DNA from: Microvirga sp. VF16
Lineage (GTDB): Bacteria; Pseudomonadota; Alphaproteobacteria; Rhizobiales; Beijerinckiaceae
Reading direction: 5' to 3'
DNA length: 64,000 nucleotides
Assembly (NCBI RefSeq): GCF_016864375.1
Contig: NZ_CP069354.1
Location: forward strand, 2,749,501 to 2,813,500
A program made the position numbers and the translations under genes. Positions 8,664 through 17,114 of the stretch are shown here, in pieces. The notes beneath the pieces were generated by a model. It had not been told where the DNA came from. It saw only the letters and a list, made by a program, of their open reading frames with translations, and searched no databases. Positions within the stretch are counted from its first letter, which is position 1; each line of letters opens with the position of its first letter.

Positions 8664-10043
8664 TTATTGGCGTCTCGCATCTGAAGCCCGGCGAGGCTTG
8701 CGGTCTCCTCTACGCTCGAACTTGCGATAGACCCTCTTCACGGCAACGGGAATGTGAGGCCGTACATATTTTTGATATGCAGACTGCATCAGGATGCGAG
8801 GAAGAGAGCATAGCATGGGAAGAGCAGCGCGGCGGATGAGATGAACATCAACGTACTCGTCACGCGGCATGTGCCAGAGACGATGTGCATCCGCGTCGCT
8901 GATGTGATTGACCTCGTCGAGATCTGGCCGGGAAAATGCGTCCCGGAAGACCTCTCCGGTCACGATCATACCTGGCCGACAGTCAGCGAAGTCTTCATTA
9001 AAGGCAATCTTTGGAAGTAGAAGCGATCTGCCACACCGAATGGCCATTCTCGCCGCAACAAGGCAATCATCGACCCGTACTGCATGCCACTCCCACCAGC
9101 CTTGTGCTGTGAAGTTTCGGACCAAGGCCTCGTAGAATGCGATTGTATTTGGATCGTCCCTCATCGCGGTTCCGTTGCGACCCTTCCAGCCTGAAGCCTC
9201 AAGAGCCAGATACTCGGCCAGGAACTCTTCACTCGGCGCCGCACTTGTCTGGACCTCCACTGAGACGCGTCCTCGACCTTCCAGCTTCTTACGGTAACGC
9301 CTGAGGTTCTTGGGGATACTGCCTAAACTAGCGAGATAATCCTCGAAGTCCCCGCGCACATCGAGGAATGAAAACATCGAGCGCAGGCCGAGGCACATGA
9401 CATAATCCTGACACTCGTCTGATAGGCCCGCCCATAAGGGAGAGTTCCGCCGCACAGCTTTGAAATCGAAACCGAGATGGGTCGGCTCCTGGCGTCCCAC
9501 CTCGGCCAGTAGGGCCTGAAACGCGGCGAGCGCGCAGTCTGGAGCCAGTAAGACGTCCCCGGATGGCGTGTGCGCGTCATACGGGGTGCGCAGGGTGGGC
9601 CTCGATGAGCCGAAGAGTGAATGCGGTGTAACGATGACGGGCAATACGCCCACGAGCCTTTCGCTTGCGTAGATAAAACTGCAGAACCATCGCTCATTCG
9701 GCTTCAGTCTGTGGCGAAGGAAAGCATTAACCCATCCCGATAGCAAAAAAGGGAGCTTTTGAGGAGCTTCCCAGGCGAGGCGATCCCAGGCGACTCGGTG
9801 CATGGTGAGAGCATCGACATCGCGAACGGTGACGGTGCGCAAATCTACATGAAAAGTCTCGGGCCGACTCGAAGGTGCAGGATTATGATTATATCCAATA
9901 TTGCTCCCCAAGGCTGATGCTGTATCGCGCATTGGCTGAGAACTAGTCCTATTAGGTCCGATTACGACCGTTACATTGTGATCGGATCTTAGATCAGATT
10001 TGGAATTTGCAGAAGTATTGCTCTCAGGACCTGTCCTGAGCAT
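8664..10043 (-). CDS. CelD/FemAB-type GNAT acyltransferase, 459 aa
   Basis: The protein belongs to the Acetyltransf_6 (BcsL/CelD/FemAB-like) family, often found in cellulose and exopolysaccharide clusters and thought to acylate or aminoacylate sugars. The core GNAT-like region is about residues 230-390, including FEDYLASLGSIPKNLRRYRKK, EYLALEASGWKGRNG and ISDADAHRLWH. An N-terminal tail of about 60 residues has low complexity and no clear family match. I chose ATG 10043 over GTG 10049 because AGG lies 8 nt upstream. It follows the deacetylase on the same strand with a 700-bp gap containing an IS remnant, so a former operon may have been interrupted. Confidence 0.8.
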   Translation of the reverse strand: MLRTGPESNTSANSKSDLRSDHNVTVVIGPNRTSSQPMRDTASALGSNIGYNHNPAPSSRPETFHVDLRTVTVRDVDALTMHRVAWDRLAWEAPQKLPFLLSGWVNAFLRHRLKPNERWFCSFIYASERLVGVLPVIVTPHSLFGSSRPTLRTPYDAHTPSGDVLLAPDCALAAFQALLAEVGRQEPTHLGFDFKAVRRNSPLWAGLSDECQDYVMCLGLRSMFSFLDVRGDFEDYLASLGSIPKNLRRYRKKLEGRGRVSVEVQTSAAPSEEFLAEYLALEASGWKGRNGTAMRDDPNTIAFYEALVRNFTAQGWWEWHAVRVDDCLVAARMAIRCGRSLLLPKIAFNEDFADCRPGMIVTGEVFRDAFSRPDLDEVNHISDADAHRLWHMPRDEYVDVHLIRRAALPMLCSLPRILMQSAYQKYVRPHIPVAVKRVYRKFERRGDRKPRRASDARRQ

Positions 10044-10096
10044 TAGCACTACCTAAGAAGAGCAAATCAAGATCGTTCCAGCACTCGTTTGACCTA

Positions 10097-10939
10097 GGGC
10101 GTGTCATCGCTTGATCCAATCGAGTGTAGCGGCGAGGCAGAGAATGCCCATGAAAGATGAGGTGGTCTTTTCGTAGCGAGTTGCAACGGCTCGCCACTCC
10201 TTCAATCTGGCCCAGAGCCGCTCGACGACATTGCGGTTATTGTAAATCCAATCTGGGCAAGCGACTGGCGCCTCGTGGCGCTGCGGCGGGATCGCCGGCT
10301 TCGCACCGATGCTCCAGATGTGCTCACGAAAGGCATGGCTGGTGTAGCCGCGATCTCCGACCACCCACGTTGGCACTCCCGGCAGTTGCTCGAGCAGCGG
10401 GATGGCATGGGGCAGCTCATGCGCCTGCCCAGGCGCGATCCGAAACGCGATGGCGTGGCCAGAGGCGTCGGCGATCACACAGGCCTTGGTGCCATAGCCG
10501 CCACGAGAGCGGCCAAGTGCTTCACGATCATCTCGCTCAGCTTGAGATCCCCCTTTCGGCGAGCCCCTGCCGCCTTCTGGTGCGCCCGCACGCTCGTGCC
10601 ATCGAGGAACACCATCCCGAGCTGGATCCCACATTCCTGAACAAGGTTCAGCAAGCGCTCCCAGACGCCAGCTCGTGCCCAGCGGATGAAGATCTGGGCG
10701 GCGCGCCACCAGGGGCCCATCTCCTCCGGGACCGCACGCCACTTGGCGCCGTTCTGGTGCCGCCAGAGGATGGCCGACAGGGTGCGCCGCAGGTCCTGCG
10801 GCGGGGTCTTGCCTTTCGGTCGGCACGCTTCAATCAGGGGCTCCAGCAGGGCCCATTGTCCGTCGCTGAGCATGGCTCCTCCTCATCACGGGGGAGCAAA
10901 ACGCAAGTCGATCCAATCAGTTCAAGCGACAACACACCC
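10097..10939 (-). mobile_element. IS5-family (IS427 group) insertion sequence, 843 bp, TA duplication
   Basis: Terminal inverted repeats start GGGCGTGTCATCGCTTGA on the left and GGGTGTGTTGTCGCTTGA on the right (complement). TA at 10095-10096 and 10940-10941 is the target duplication. The element sits directly against the left end of an IS110 copy. Confidence 0.88.
10104..10873 (-). CDS. IS427-type transposase made by -1 frameshift (two frames)
   Basis: The first frame starts at 10873 (MLSDGQWALLEPLIEACRP) and the second ends at 10104 (IYNNRNVVERLWARLKEWRA ... LDWIKR). They overlap around an A3G5 run (10549-10556, complement strand), where a -1 slip changes RRKGDLKLSE to SPKGGSQAERDD, which is the sequence of intact family members. 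Programmed frameshifting is known in this IS group. DDE residues include FLDGT in the first part, GDRGY in the second, and the Glu of NVVERLW. It appears functional. Confidence 0.88.
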
Positions 10940-11047
10940 TAGACCAAATGTTCGCCTGAGATTGGGGCGACCCGTCTCACAGTATGCAGGTGTTCGAGGA
11001 TTGCGCCGGATGGTTCGGCGCCGAGCCTCATGCATCGGAGACGGGTC

Positions 11048-12142
11048 ATGGGTGAGCCTATCATCTTTGTCGGATTGGATGTGCACAAAGACACCATCAC
11101 GGTGGCGCTGGCTGAAGAGGGCCAGCGCGGCGAAGTGCGCGAGTATGGCCGGATCGCCAACACGCCTGCAGATCTCAAAAAGCTGGTGGACAAGCTGGGA
11201 TGCACAGGCCGCACTCTGCGGTTCTGCTACGAGGCGGGTCCATGCGGCTATGGCATCCAGCGTCAACTAACGGCGGCCGGGCACGTGTGTGTGGTGGTGG
11301 CTCCCTCACTGATCCCGCGCAAGCCAGGCGAGCGCATCAAGACCGACCGGCGCGATGCCAGCAACTTGGCCAGGCTGCATCGGGCCGGCGAACTCACCTC
11401 CGTCTGGGTTCCTGATCCGGCTCATGAGGCCCTGCGCGATCTGGTTCGGGCCCGTCTGGCGGCAGTGCGAGCCTTGCGCCAAGCCCGTCAGCAGCTCTCG
11501 GGCTTTCTCCTGCGCCATGGGCGACATTACAACCGACCGGCTTGGACCCTGATGCACCGGCGTTGGCTGGCCGGACTGCGCTTTGACCAGGAGATCCACC
11601 ACGTTGTGCTGGAGGATCTCATCGCGACGGTCGAAGCTGCCACAGAGCGACGGGACCGGCTGACGCGTCAGATCGAGATGGTCCTGCCCACCTGGTCTCT
11701 GGCTCCGGTCGTCCGAGCCCTGCAGGCTTTGCGCGGCATCGCCCTGGTGAACGCGGCCACGATCATTGCCGAACTCGGTGACCTGACGCGCTTTGCCAAC
11801 CCGCGGCATCTGATGGCTTACCTTGGGCTGGTTCCCTCTGAACAGTCCAGCGGCCAGAGGAGACGCCAGGGTGGGATCACCAAAGCCGGGAATGGGGCGG
11901 CCCGGCGCCTGTTGATCGAAGCCGCCTGGTGTTACCGCTTTCCGGCGCGGGTCAGCCGCGAGCTGCTGCTGCGGCAGGAGGGCTTGGCTTCCACGATCCG
12001 GGACACAGCCTGGAAGGCCCAGCTGCGGCTGTGCCGGCGTTATCGCCGACTGTCCCAAGCCGGCAAGCTGCCGACTGTGGTGACCACCGCCATCGCCCGC
12101 GAACTGGCTGGCTTTGTCTGGGCCATTGCCCGGCAGGCGTAG
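11048..12142 (+). CDS. IS110-family transposase, copy 1, 364 aa
   Basis: The transposase starts MGEPIIFVGLDVHKDTITVA. The DEDD domain shows Asp in GLDVHKD, Glu in FCYEAGPCGYG and Asp in IKTDRRDASNLARLH. The C-terminal domain has LRGIALVNAATIIAELGDL and SSGQRRRQGGITKAGNGAARR. ATG 11048 gives the canonical family N-terminus; the frame is open upstream to 11030 but without conserved residues. The protein is identical to the copy at 17115, so duplication is recent. Confidence 0.92.
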   Translation: MGEPIIFVGLDVHKDTITVALAEEGQRGEVREYGRIANTPADLKKLVDKLGCTGRTLRFCYEAGPCGYGIQRQLTAAGHVCVVVAPSLIPRKPGERIKTDRRDASNLARLHRAGELTSVWVPDPAHEALRDLVRARLAAVRALRQARQQLSGFLLRHGRHYNRPAWTLMHRRWLAGLRFDQEIHHVVLEDLIATVEAATERRDRLTRQIEMVLPTWSLAPVVRALQALRGIALVNAATIIAELGDLTRFANPRHLMAYLGLVPSEQSSGQRRRQGGITKAGNGAARRLLIEAAWCYRFPARVSRELLLRQEGLASTIRDTAWKAQLRLCRRYRRLSQAGKLPTVVTTAIARELAGFVWAIARQA

Positions 12143-12467
12143 GCCCCGCTGATCCGCTGCCAATCCAACTCAGGGAGGTGCGCCGCGCTCATTAACATCA
12201 TCTGCAGCCGAGCAAGGCCGGAGGTGCGATCCCGGCAGGAGAACCCTCGCCACCCACTACCAGCCGGATCCACTCCGACGCTGGTTCCTAGACCGAGGCA
12301 GCTCCGCGACGCATCAGGTCCTGCGGTTTTGATCCGCGTATCAGAGGATGATCAACCGTCGTTTCAGGATCGTGCCTCCTGCTTTGCCCGGGTGCAGCTG
12401 TCCTCAACCGCTGGCCAGATAAGCCAGAACTTTTCTGTTGCCTGCTGCTTGAAATGGCGAACATGAG
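12143..12467 (+). ncRNA. Candidate bridge-RNA region of the IS110 element (copy 1)
   Basis: IS110-family recombinases use a structured bridge RNA encoded in the longer non-coding end of the element. Here the longer end is 3' of the transposase (325 bp), as in the IS1111 subgroup. The assignment rests on position and length only; the fold and guide loops were not computed. An identical region lies at 18210-18534. Confidence 0.4.
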
Positions 12468-13547
12468 AGAGTGGACGGAATCTAACGCTTGGTGCCCACG
12501 CCTGACGGCGGCAATGATTTCATCTGGATCAGCCGTCCACGTGAAGGGCTTGGGACTGGCATTCGTCTCGGCAACGTACCGGCTGATGGCCGCCTGAAGG
12601 TCAACCACCGAATGGAACACGCCGCGCTTGAGCCGCTGCCGGGTCAGCTTGGCGAAGAAGCCCTCCACCGCATTGAGCCACGAGCATGAGGTCGGGGTGA
12701 AGTGGAAGGTGAAGCGCTCGTGGCGATCCAACCAGGCTCGAACCTTGGGGTGTTTATGAGCCGCATAGTTGTCAAGGATCACGTGCACGGCCTTGCCAGG
12801 TGGCACCTGGGCTTCAATGGCGTTAAGGAAGCGGATGAATTCCTGATGCCGGTGGCGCTGCATGTTGCGCCCGATGACGGAGCCATCCAGCACGTTCAGA
12901 GCGGCAAACAGCGTGGTGGTGCCATGGCGTTTGTAGTCGTGCGTCATGGTTCCAAGCCGGCCCTTCTTCAGCGGCAGACCGGGCTGGGTGCGGTCGAGCG
13001 CCTGGATCTGGCTCTTCTCATCAACAGAGAGCACGATGGCATGAGCAGGCGGGTCGACGTAGAGCCCGACCACGTCCCGCAGTTTCTCGGCGAACCGGGG
13101 ATCGTTGGAGAGCTTGAATTGGCGATAGCGATGCGGCTGGAGGCCATGCGCTCGCCAGATGCGCCGGACGGCACTGGCGCTGATGCCAGTCTCCTTGGCC
13201 ATCATAGCAGCGGTCCAGTGCGTTGCCTCGACCGGTGGGTCGGCCAGCGTCAGGTTGACCACCCACTCGGCGATGTCAGGCCCAAGCGGCTTGATCCGGG
13301 AGGGGCGGGTCTTGTCGCGCAGCAGGCCGTCGACACCCTCCTGCATGAAGCGCTCCTGCCAGCGCCAGACGCAGGTTTTGGAGGTGCCGGTCCAACGCAT
13401 GATTTCGGTTGTGCCGACGCCATCGGCGCTCAGCAGCACGATGGCAGCCCGCCAGACGTGTTTCTGGGCCGTGTTCCGGTTGCTGGTCAGTGCCTCAAGG
13501 CGATGCCGGTCGGAGGACGTCAGGGTGATCGAGATGCCAGTGCGCAT
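12288..13547 (-). CDS. IS630-family DDE transposase, copy 1, with lost stop codon and ~60-residue extension
   Basis: The start is MRTGISITLTSSDRHRLEAL (a frame from 13568 is also open). An HTH region (TTEIMRWTGTSKTCVWRWQER) is followed by the DDE core: Asp in LSVDEKSQIQ, Asp in VILDNYAAHKH and Glu in SWLNAVEGFFAKL. The intact copies end ...ALDSVH followed by TAG, where TA comes from the target duplication. In this copy IS110 has replaced that TA, so translation runs on from VHSLMFAISSS into the IS110 tail and stops at 12288. Activity of the extended protein is unknown. Confidence 0.9.
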   Translation of the reverse strand: MRTGISITLTSSDRHRLEALTSNRNTAQKHVWRAAIVLLSADGVGTTEIMRWTGTSKTCVWRWQERFMQEGVDGLLRDKTRPSRIKPLGPDIAEWVVNLTLADPPVEATHWTAAMMAKETGISASAVRRIWRAHGLQPHRYRQFKLSNDPRFAEKLRDVVGLYVDPPAHAIVLSVDEKSQIQALDRTQPGLPLKKGRLGTMTHDYKRHGTTTLFAALNVLDGSVIGRNMQRHRHQEFIRFLNAIEAQVPPGKAVHVILDNYAAHKHPKVRAWLDRHERFTFHFTPTSCSWLNAVEGFFAKLTRQRLKRGVFHSVVDLQAAISRYVAETNASPKPFTWTADPDEIIAAVRRGHQALDSVHSLMFAISSSRQQKSSGLSGQRLRTAAPGQSRRHDPETTVDHPLIRGSKPQDLMRRGAASV

Positions 13548-13617
13548 GCCACAGCCTCGCATGCACACCGGCTAAGGGGAATCCTTCAAACGGACTCTTT
13601 TGTTAGGCGGAAACCAC
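12471..13617 (-). mobile_element. IS630-family element, copy 1, 1147 bp, end disrupted by IS110
   Basis: The intact end reads ...AAACCAC followed by TA (13618-13619). The transposase 3' end (GTGGACGGAATC, plus strand) begins at 12471, where the expected flanking TA is replaced by the IS110 element. Sequence matches the copy at 18536-19682. Confidence 0.88.
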
Positions 13618-13620
13618 TAG

Positions 13621-13964
13621 CTTGGTGTTATAAAGCGGATACATACTTTGTTCGCAAACTAGGAGGGATGCGCGACACAATCCAACATCTTGAATTATAG
13701 GCCTTTAAATATTCATCTACTCACGTCACGCCCTGTTTTATCGACATATTGTTGCGAACCGTGACCGTTAATCAAGCTGGACATCGTCTCCTGCTTACCC
13801 CTTTTGCATGGGGTAATTTACACAGGTCAAGCCAATATACTGTTTTGTAGAAGAAATTAGCATGAGGTAATGTACCCAATCGATCGAGTTCGCATAACGA
13901 GATTCTTTGGAGTCCCGTCGAACCAGAGACCGTGGAGTTGCTTAATGCTAGGGCGTAGTTGCCA
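13621..13964. other. AT-rich intergenic region before the lyase paralog
   Basis: No gene is supported. The stretch is clearly more AT-rich than the flanking IS element and probably contains the promoter of the lyase paralog. The longest open frame on the minus strand has no recognisable features. Confidence 0.5.
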
Positions 13965-14795
13965 ATGGTAATTCGGCGAAATCGCTTTTTAAAAGCCCTT
14001 GCAATAGTTATCTTAATTACTTGCTTGGCAGGCGCCGTTCCGGTTGTCCTCAGGCAGCAGTCATTGGTGAGCGTTGCGACCGCCAACCTGTGGTTTCCAC
14101 TTCTACAATGGGCCGCTTCAGCTTTTGAGCACAATCTTATTCTGCATCAAGGGTCAGTCTATAGGATCGCAGCCTCAGCTCCACACAATTTCCGAAGAAT
14201 TGGAAACACGTTCCGTTTTGAGGTGCGCAAGGGCGACCGCTACAGCTCGTCCTCGTGGACGGACGATGTCGGGGTCGAGCGCTCGGAGATGGGCGAGACC
14301 AACCCGCACTCCCTGTCCTCGATGGACAACCACTTCCACGCCACCTACAAGTTCATGATCGAACCGGGCGCCAAGAACACCGCCCAGTGGCTCGTGACCG
14401 GCCAGCTCTTCACCGGCGGCACCCCGCCGTTCGAGATCAAGTTCATGGGCAACGACAAGATGGCTGTGGTGATCAAGAACGGCACCTCGAGCTCGCCGGT
14501 CGAGAAGACCGTCTACCTCGACAGCGCCGACATCCAGCGCGGCAAGTGGTACGACATGGAAGTCGACGTCAAGTTCGATGCCGCCGGCAACAACGGCCAT
14601 GCCTATGTCTGGCGCGACGGCACCCAGATCGCCAACTACAACGGCAAGATCGGCTACACCAACGCGACCCAGGCCTGGTGGGAGATGGGCGTCTACCGCA
14701 AGTCGCCGTCCGGCGGCGAGACCTTCGCCGTCAACTACAAGGATGTCGACCTCACCTACGGCGCCAGCGGACACTCCGATATCATAAGCCGTTGA
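13965..14795 (+). CDS. Lyase paralog (heparin lyase I / PL20-like) with N-terminal membrane segment, no RTX tail
   Basis: This 276-residue protein starts MVIRRNRFLKALAIVILITC, a positively charged N-region plus hydrophobic segment consistent with a Sec signal peptide or anchor. Residues about 80-270 are identical to the lyase domain of the RTX lyase at 513-1724. Just before the identical part, GSVYRIAASAPHNFRRIG still aligns loosely with GYNWRVAGDEAHSFRSPD of the other protein, so this is a true paralog with a homogenised core, not a random fusion. It ends six residues after the identical tract (SDIISR) with no Pro-Thr linker, RTX repeats or type I signal. It would therefore act in the periplasm or at the membrane. 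Start is the first ATG; TTG 13959 is an alternative. Confidence 0.72.
   Translation: MVIRRNRFLKALAIVILITCLAGAVPVVLRQQSLVSVATANLWFPLLQWAASAFEHNLILHQGSVYRIAASAPHNFRRIGNTFRFEVRKGDRYSSSSWTDDVGVERSEMGETNPHSLSSMDNHFHATYKFMIEPGAKNTAQWLVTGQLFTGGTPPFEIKFMGNDKMAVVIKNGTSSSPVEKTVYLDSADIQRGKWYDMEVDVKFDAAGNNGHAYVWRDGTQIANYNGKIGYTNATQAWWEMGVYRKSPSGGETFAVNYKDVDLTYGASGHSDIISR
14205..14774 (+). repeat. 570-bp segment identical (inverted) to 1035-1604
   Basis: This is the partner of the tract in the RTX lyase gene. It is GC-rich compared with the flanking parts of its own gene, and identity stops sharply at both ends. Confidence 0.92.
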
Positions 14796-14829
14796 TATTT
14801 CTCGTGGCTGCTAGAGCCATTTCTGATTA

Positions 14830-15424
14830 CCCCCGTTCATAACCGGCGGTCCTGACGCAGGTGGAGGTCTTCCAATGCCCATGTGGAATGCCGACCCGTA
14901 GGCATTGCCCTCGCGCGTAACGTCCATACCGGCGGGCCATCCTGATCGAGGCGCCGGTCTCGTCGATGAACACCAGCCGTTCCGGGTCGAGATCAAGCTG
15001 TCCGTCAAACCAGGCTTGGCGCGGCTCTGACGTCGGACCGGTCGTGCTCGCAGGCGTGCGCTTTTTTGACCGGCATCGCCGGTGCGCAGAAGCCGCGCCA
15101 GAGCATGCCTATGTCGGCGGAGACGCCGCGCTTCTCCCCCAAGCGGGCCTGCATCTCGTGAAGGCTGCTATGCGAGAAGCCATCAATCAGCTCCAGGAGA
15201 AAGGCCGCATGCGCATCGAGCGTGGGGCCCTTGGGGTGACCCTGACGGTGGGTGGACACTTCACCGGATGGAGCGCGGCGCACCCACAGAACGGCGATTG
15301 AGATGCCAACCCCATAGCAAGCGGAGATGCCACCCAAGACTGCCTTGTTCACGCGGCCCCGCAGATCCTGACTGGAAGCGCATGCAATGCCGTGCCTCCA
15401 TGTCTGCAGACAAGCAGGCCACAC
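14830..15424 (-). pseudogene. Decayed IS630-type transposase
   Basis: The minus strand encodes VSTHRQGHPKGPTLDAHAAF and LHEMQARLGEKRGV, then in another frame LDPERLVFIDETGAS-like and GIPHGHWKT-like pieces. These match the N-terminal HTH and first catalytic Asp region of a second IS630 subgroup. Frameshifts separate the pieces and the C-terminal DDE part is absent. Confidence 0.75.
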
Positions 15425-15477
15425 CAGAGCTCAGAGCGGAAGCCCCTCTGACTTGGAATTGGCGGAAAAAGGTCTAG

Positions 15478-15617
15478 GTCACCAGCGCCGCTGGGCCGCC
15501 TGCGAAGAGGCAAAGCGGGATCTGTACGGCGACAGCGAGGGCTACTACAATCGACAGCATATCCACTCGTCACTCAGCTCTCTCACACGCGAACAGGCTG
15601 AGCAGAAAACGGGCTAA
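15478..15617 (+). pseudogene. IS3-family transposase (OrfB) C-terminal fragment
   Basis: The frame reads RRWAACEEAKRDLYGDSEGY followed by YNRQHIHSSLSSLTREQAEQ and a stop at 15617. This is the typical C-terminus of IS3 OrfB. The rest of the element is missing; it abuts the IS630 remnant. Confidence 0.75.
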
Positions 15618-15750
15618 CCCAGTGTCCACGCATTCAGGAGAGGATCATCGCTCATCTCCTCCAATGGAGAGGGTTGAGATGAATGAAGCACGAAGGCCTC
15701 ATGCCTCATAGCCTCCGATCTAGTTAGAGCCGCCGTTGCTCTAGGAAGGC

Positions 15751-16650
15751 TCACTGTCCGTCCAGGCGCCTGAGGGCAGAGATCCGCTCCATCTGCTGGT
15801 CGGACAGCTCAAAATTGAAGATGTCCAGATTTTCGGCAATGCGATGCTGGTTGCAAGATCTAGGAATTGCAATGGTCGCCGGCTGCTGCAGATGCCAGCG
15901 GAGCACTACTTGGGCCGCTGTCTTGCCATGGGCGGATGCAATCGCCAGGATAGTCGGATCTATCAGCAGAGCGTTTCTGTCAAGAAGGAGCGCTGTGCCC
16001 CAGACGAAGGGGGCCACAAAACCTTTGCCCAGGGCCGATACAGCCGCTCGAATAATGCGGCGCTCCGTGAGACCGCCTTGGCCAAGCGGAGAATAGGATG
16101 CAAAGGCTATCCCATGCTTCTGACATGCCGCTCGCGTGCGGCTCTGATCGAGATAGGGGTGGTATTCGCACTGGTTGATTACGAGCGGCTCGCCCGCCAA
16201 CTGCACGGCTTTCTCCAGCAGCGGGGCTGAGAAGTTGGAGACACCAATGTGGCGCGCCAGCCCCTGCCGCTTGGCGTCGCTTAACGCACGCATGGTAGCC
16301 GCGAGAGAGATATTTTTGTTCGGCCCGTGGATTAGGAGAAGATCGACGGAGGAGAGACCAAGCCGTCGGAGGCTGGCCTCGGCCGAACGCCGGAGATCAT
16401 CCGGCTTAAGATCGCTGTGCCAGACCTTGGTGGTGATGAAGACTTCGTCCTGTGGCACACCTGATGCCTTCAGGCCAGCTCCCACAGCCGCCTCGTTGTC
16501 ATACATGGCTGCTGTATCGATGTGGCGGTAACCCATCTCCAGCGCCCATTGCACGGCGTTTGAACAAACCTCGCCGCGCAGGGGCCAAGTTCCAAGTCCG
16601 AGGGCAGGAATGCGGGCTCCATTGGCCTCGACGAATGGCACTGGTGTCAT
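15751..16650 (-). CDS. Aldo/keto reductase, 299 aa
   Basis: This is an NADPH-dependent aldo/keto reductase, which reduces aldehydes or ketones in the cytoplasm. The catalytic tetrad is visible: Asp45, Tyr50 (IDTAAMYDNE), Lys75 (TTKVW) and His108 (LLLIHG). NADP-binding segments PLGQGGL and IPRSCNQHRIAEN are present. I chose ATG 16650 because GGGAGG lies a few bases upstream; an open frame to 16680 adds ten non-conserved residues. Between SPLGQGGL and DPTILAIASAHGKT there is an extra stretch of about 33 residues (TERRIIRAAV...LLLDRNALLI) absent from typical members. Link to polysaccharide synthesis is unclear; it may simply be a passenger between IS copies. Confidence 0.87.
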   Translation of the reverse strand: MTPVPFVEANGARIPALGLGTWPLRGEVCSNAVQWALEMGYRHIDTAAMYDNEAAVGAGLKASGVPQDEVFITTKVWHSDLKPDDLRRSAEASLRRLGLSSVDLLLIHGPNKNISLAATMRALSDAKRQGLARHIGVSNFSAPLLEKAVQLAGEPLVINQCEYHPYLDQSRTRAACQKHGIAFASYSPLGQGGLTERRIIRAAVSALGKGFVAPFVWGTALLLDRNALLIDPTILAIASAHGKTAAQVVLRWHLQQPATIAIPRSCNQHRIAENLDIFNFELSDQQMERISALRRLDGQ

Positions 16651-17009
16651 GGCGCCTCCCGATGCATTGCTTGGCGACATTCACAGGAATGTTTGCCCGC
16701 GTCGGCGTAGATGGTTTCAATGAAATTAGAGCATTTTTGACAAAGCGGATCCGGGTTACCGTCAAGAATGCAGCACAGCAAAGAGAAGACATTATTCCAC
16801 GCGAATGGAAACAGCTCTAGTAGCAGCTTCGTGGAATTAATGCGTAGCTGCGTCAGGATATCAAGTCCCAGACAGACTACGCGGTCAGGACTGTTGTTTC
16901 GGTCGAGACGGCCTGCGGCTGGGAGTAGAGCCATTATCCTCGCAAGGGCCAGCTAGGTGCTGCTGGTACTGCTGGATTACAATAGAGTACAGTGTTGCCG
17001 ACCACCTAG
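16651..17009. other. Intergenic region between aldo/keto reductase and IS110 copy 2
   Basis: No gene is supported. It should include the promoter of the reductase. It ends with CCACCTAG, the flank of the nested IS630/IS110 pair. Confidence 0.5.
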
Positions 17010-17114
17010 ACCAAATGTTCGCCTGAGATTGGGGCGACCCGTCTCACAGTATGCAGGTGTTCGAGGATTGCGCCGGATGGTTCGGCGCCGAGCCTCATGC
17101 ATCGGAGACGGGTC

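Larger units (their letters stand above)
10943..12467 (+). mobile_element. IS110-family element, copy 1, inserted in an IS630 terminal repeat
   Basis: The sequence from 10943 to 12467 is repeated at 17010-18534 (offset 6067). In both places the left flank ends CCTAG and the right side abuts GTGG, the terminal sequence of an IS630 element. A 325-bp non-coding tail follows the transposase, against 105 bp before it. Confidence 0.9.
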
